DNA of 22,939 nucleotides, from the NCBI GenBank assembly GCA_009733775.1, contig WOGZ01000441.1, forward strand, positions 1 through 22,939, read 5' to 3'. This DNA is from Alectoria sarmentosa (taxonomy: Eukaryota; Ascomycota; Lecanoromycetes; Lecanorales; Parmeliaceae). Position 1 is the first letter of the stretch, and every line of letters starts with the position of its first letter. This document shows, piece after piece, positions 19,484 through 22,939 of this stretch. Under the pieces are notes generated by a model. That model saw nothing but the letters and a program-made list of their open reading frames with translations. It did no database searches and was not told the origin of the DNA. The position numbers and the translations under genes were made by a program.

Positions 19484-22270
19484 ATTATCTCTTTTTTTAA
19501 ATAACGATAATTTTTATCGCTATAAATCGATATAAAAAAAATTATTAATAATGTTATTAATATTATAATATTAAAAAACGTTCACTATATATGCATATTA
19601 AAAAATTAATAAAATAAAACTTTTAATATTTTAACAATGTTTTTCTTCGACGACGATAACGACGACGACGTAATTTTTCGAATATTTAATCGATATCTCG
19701 TTATATATATATTATTATAACGTTATTAAACTTTAATTTTAAAAACATTTAATAAAAAAATAAAAAAATGATAATTAAAAAAGTAATTTAAAGTTTTAAT
19801 AATATAATATTTATTTAAAATCTAATATTTAAATCATAAAAAGATTTATAATTTGAATTATTTAATTAATTTAAATGATTTTAAATCGTAGACGTTAAAT
19901 TTTATTTAAACATCGTATACATTTTATTAAAGTATTTATATTCTTTTTCGCAAAAATGTTATATATATAATATCGCGTAAGCGTTTTAACGACGATAGCG
20001 AGATTAATTAACGATATAATATATTTTCGAACTTCGTTTATATATATATTAATAAAAGCGCTATATTTAATAAATTTTATATAATCGAATAATTATATAA
20101 TAAATGTTTAAATATTCGACTTTATAATAATAAATAATATAATTTTAATAATCGAATAAGAAATTATAAATTTTGCTTAATGTAAAAATAATTCGTTTCT
20201 TTTTATTACAAAACTTTTCGTAAAGATTTTATATAAATCTAATAGAAAATATTATCGTAAAGTGTGTGATTATAAATCGAGATTTATTTAATAAAGCATA
20301 ACGCATATATAAATCAGCGATTGTAAGATATAATTTTTTATAAAATTTATAAATAAACGATGAAGATAAAATTACTCGATACGTAAAAGATAATAAAGAT
20401 AATAAATTTTTTGAATTAATACTTTTAATAAAAGTGAATGCTAATAAATTAAAATCGTGAAACGTTATATTTTTAATAACGAAAAAAGATATTATTGCGA
20501 AACGTGTATATATATTATAATTTATTTCTCTCTTTTTAATAACGATGTTCGTATTACTAAATATCGTTTTAAAAATAAAAAGTAACGTTAAATTAAATTT
20601 ATAAATCGCAATGCTCTTAATAACGAAGAAAAGTGTTAACTTTTAACATTCGCAGCTTCGAATATAATTATGAAATTTGTTTTTAAAATCGAACACTTTT
20701 TTATAATGCTTGCAAAAGAATTTATTATATAAAATTATTTAATTATAATTTAATAATCGACTGATAAATGAAAAAGAGATTGAATAAATAATATATTCAT
20801 AATACTTTTATTAAGATTATTACGAAGTCTTTTATATAATTAATTTAAAAGTTAATTAAATAATTAAATTTAAAGTTTTTTACGATTGTTTTTTAAACTT
20901 AACTATTAATGCTTATTTACATTTAATAAAATTTATATTTAAAAAAAATTTAATTACTTTAATATCACATATATGCTATATCGAGTAAACATTTTAAAAA
21001 TAATTATATAATATTTACTTCGTGATATTAATCACACGAAATTTAATTTATAAGTATATTTATATTATAATATAAGCGAAGCTTTAAAAAATTATATTGC
21101 AGTAAAGAATTAAAGAAATTAATATTTTTTAATATAAAAATCTCTTTTTAAGATTTTTGATGCTTTAAAGTAATTAATTTTTAAAACATTCGTTTAAATA
21201 TTCGAATAAGTAATTCAAGATTTTTAATTAAAAAAATATATATTAATAAGCATTAAAACGAATAATAAAAAGATTTTTTAATAACATTATTATGTGATTT
21301 TTAATCATTAAGTTTTAATTTATATTTAATATATTTTACTTTGTTTAAATCAATTTTAATTAAAATATAACTGAATTCAATTGCAGCGAAATTCTTAAAT
21401 TGTAATATAAATAAAATATATAATTATGCGATAAAGATAATTAAACGTTTTTCGTAAAAAGTTATAATTAATATAATATAATAAGTCGATAATTAATATA
21501 ATAAATTAATGATTTAGTGAAAAAATCGATATAAAAAGCTTTTAAAATTTAATAAAATAATGTTAAAAAGATTTTTGATAATTTAATATTATAAAAACGA
21601 CTTTAAAAGAAAAAAAATAATAACTTTTTATGAAATATAATTTCTTTATAAAATAAATGTATAATTTCGAATATTAAAATATATATAATAATAACATTTT
21701 TTTTCTTTTCACGTGCTATATTAAGATAAAAGTAAAAATTTAATCTCGAAAAACGATAAATTAATGTTAAATGTGATTTTTTGATTTTTAAATATCAAGA
21801 TTTAATATGTTTCAATATAATGTTGAAAATCTAAAGTGATATTTTATAAATTTGATATTGAAAATGTATTTTCTTATAAAGACGATAGCGATATCGTTTT
21901 TTGATCGTTTAACTCGTCGTGAAAAATATGTACGATATTAAATATGATTTTTCGAATAATGAGATTTTGATAAAGCGATAACTTGTTTTATTATAAAATA
22001 AAGTTATAACGAACTTATATTGCGAAGCGAAGAAGAATATTTTTGAAATAATTTAAAAAACTCGTTTTTTATTCGTTCGAAATGTCGTTAAAAATATAAA
22101 TATTTTAAATAATGTTTTTTTGAATGATATAATTTTATAAATAAAAAAATCCTCGTGATTAAAAACTTAATTAATTAAAATGTAATTATTTTTTTATTTT
22201 TTTAAAACATTTAATGATAATACGTATAAAAACGCGTTTCGAGAAATTAAAAATAAGTTTATTATAATAT
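19484..22270. repeat. AT-rich RIP-degraded DNA between the 167-170 bp repeats
   Basis: There is no supported gene. The interval would be the interior of an element of about 3.1 kb if the flanking 167-170 bp repeats are terminal repeats. A GACGACGATAACGACGACGA tract lies near 19649-19671. The part at about 21845-22110 is related to the left-flank segment 1745-2010. Confidence 0.7.
21845..22110 (+). repeat. Dispersed repeat shared with the left flank (about 1745-2010)
   Basis: The two segments share, in the same order and orientation, TCGTTTTTT-ATCGTTTAACTCG, a GCGAAGCGAAG-like block and TTATTCGTT followed by AAATGT. Differences are mainly transitions plus small gaps. The copies lie on either side of the gene island, about 20 kb apart, which shows that one repeat family occupies both flanks. 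Confidence 0.65.
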
Positions 22271-22440
22271 AAAAATTAAATAATAATAATCGTGTAATAA
22301 TATATTAAAATAATATATTAAAAAGAAAAGAATTATATAAAAGAGAAAGAGATTTATATATTATACGTAAAATTACGTTAAAATCGATAAATTCGATAAA
22401 AATAAATAAGCGATAAAGTTAAATAAAATACGCTCGTAAT
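22271..22440 (+). repeat. Direct repeat copy 2 (about 170 bp)
   Basis: This is the partner of 19317-19483. A few differences are G in this copy against A in the other, or the reverse, and there are small indels in A runs. Both copies end with the block ATACGCTCGTAAT. Confidence 0.85.
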
Positions 22441-22883
22441 AATAATTATATAATTATAATAATTTATAATTATAAAATAATATTTATAAATTATTAAAAT
22501 AAAAACGTTAAAATTCGCGAATAATTAAATATATTTTATCGTTAAAATCGAAATAATTAATTATAATTTATTTATTAAATGTGATATTATATAATTTCAT
22601 TTTTTATAAAAACTTTTCTTTTTTGCGCAGTTTTGCTTTTCATTTAAATAATGTGATGTTTTTAAGAGATAAAAGTTTATTTACATTATGTAAATTATAA
22701 AATAAAGTCGTGCGATTTTAAAGACGTAAAAATTAATGAAATTCGATAAATCGTTATAAAGATATTAATAAAGAAAGAAAAGTTAGCGATAATTATTATG
22801 AATCGCTTAAGTCTTTTTCTTTTAATCGATCTTAATCGTCTTTAATCGTCGTTATCTTATTTAATATATACGTGTTTATTTTA

Positions 22884-22884
<1 letters not shown>
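22441..22884. repeat. AT-rich RIP-degraded DNA
   Basis: The sequence is AT-rich with no gene. A short direct repeat of the type CTTAATCGTC / TTTAATCGTC lies near 22829-22850. Confidence 0.65.

Positions 22885-22939
<55 letters not shown>
22885..22939 (+). repeat. ATT trinucleotide microsatellite, cut by window end
   Basis: The last 55 bases are an uninterrupted ATT repeat of about 18 units that continues to the edge of the window. Its full length is unknown. Unlike the surrounding sequence it shows no interruptions, so it is probably young or still changing in length. Confidence 0.95.

Noticed and set aside
12864..22939. AT-rich flank as inserted mitochondrial DNA
   Set aside because: No mitochondrial gene, rRNA or tRNA is visible, and the loss of CpA with retained CpG fits RIP of nuclear repeats better.

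Overview
The window looks like nuclear DNA from a filamentous ascomycete (Pezizomycotina). The exact lineage cannot be fixed from sequence alone. Two observations support this. The genes are broken by many 42-100 bp GT-AG introns with CTGAC/CTAAC-like branch sites. They sit in an island of about 10 kb with ordinary base composition (about 2.25-12.56 kb), between long blocks of extremely AT-rich DNA in which most remaining cytosines lie in CpG or CpT and CpA/CpC are strongly depleted. That is the signature of repeat-induced point mutation (RIP) of repeats.

Gene island: five genes can be supported. Four lie on the minus strand, from right to left: QCR2 (complex III core protein 2; 4 exons, start 9130, stop 7532), ATP15 (F1-ATPase epsilon subunit; 3 exons, 7243 to 6901), NAA35/MAK10 (auxiliary subunit of the NatC N-terminal acetyltransferase; 10 exons, about 6450 to 3672) and a probable unrecognised multi-exon gene (about 3604 to 2895). 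On the plus strand RPC82 (RNA polymerase III subunit C82/RPC3; 4 exons, 9439-11698) diverges from QCR2 across a 308 bp shared promoter region. I derived the exon structures by requiring matching intron phase, GT-AG ends and continuity of recognisable family sequence. No transcript evidence was available. The genes are housekeeping genes with no obvious joint function, except that ATP15 and QCR2 both encode nuclear-coded parts of oxidative phosphorylation and are in tandem 288 bp apart.

Left flank (1-2250) and right flank (12.56-22.9 kb): gene-free, AT-rich, RIP-degraded repeat DNA. Inside it are: a large imperfect palindrome at the right island border (12588-12863); a pair of about 205 bp direct repeats (13384-13590 and 15253-15460) enclosing two tandem arrays, one with a 64-68 bp unit and a trimeric higher-order period near 196 bp, the other with a unit of about 40-54 bp; a 167-170 bp direct repeat pair (19317-19483 and 22271-22440); a repeat shared by the left and right flanks (about 1745-2010 and 21845-22110); and an ATT microsatellite running off the right end. 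Long AT-only reading frames there are chance products.

I see no clearly new biological system. The most useful leads are the unrecognised gene beside NAA35, the palindrome at the island border, and the structured repeat between the 205 bp direct repeats.
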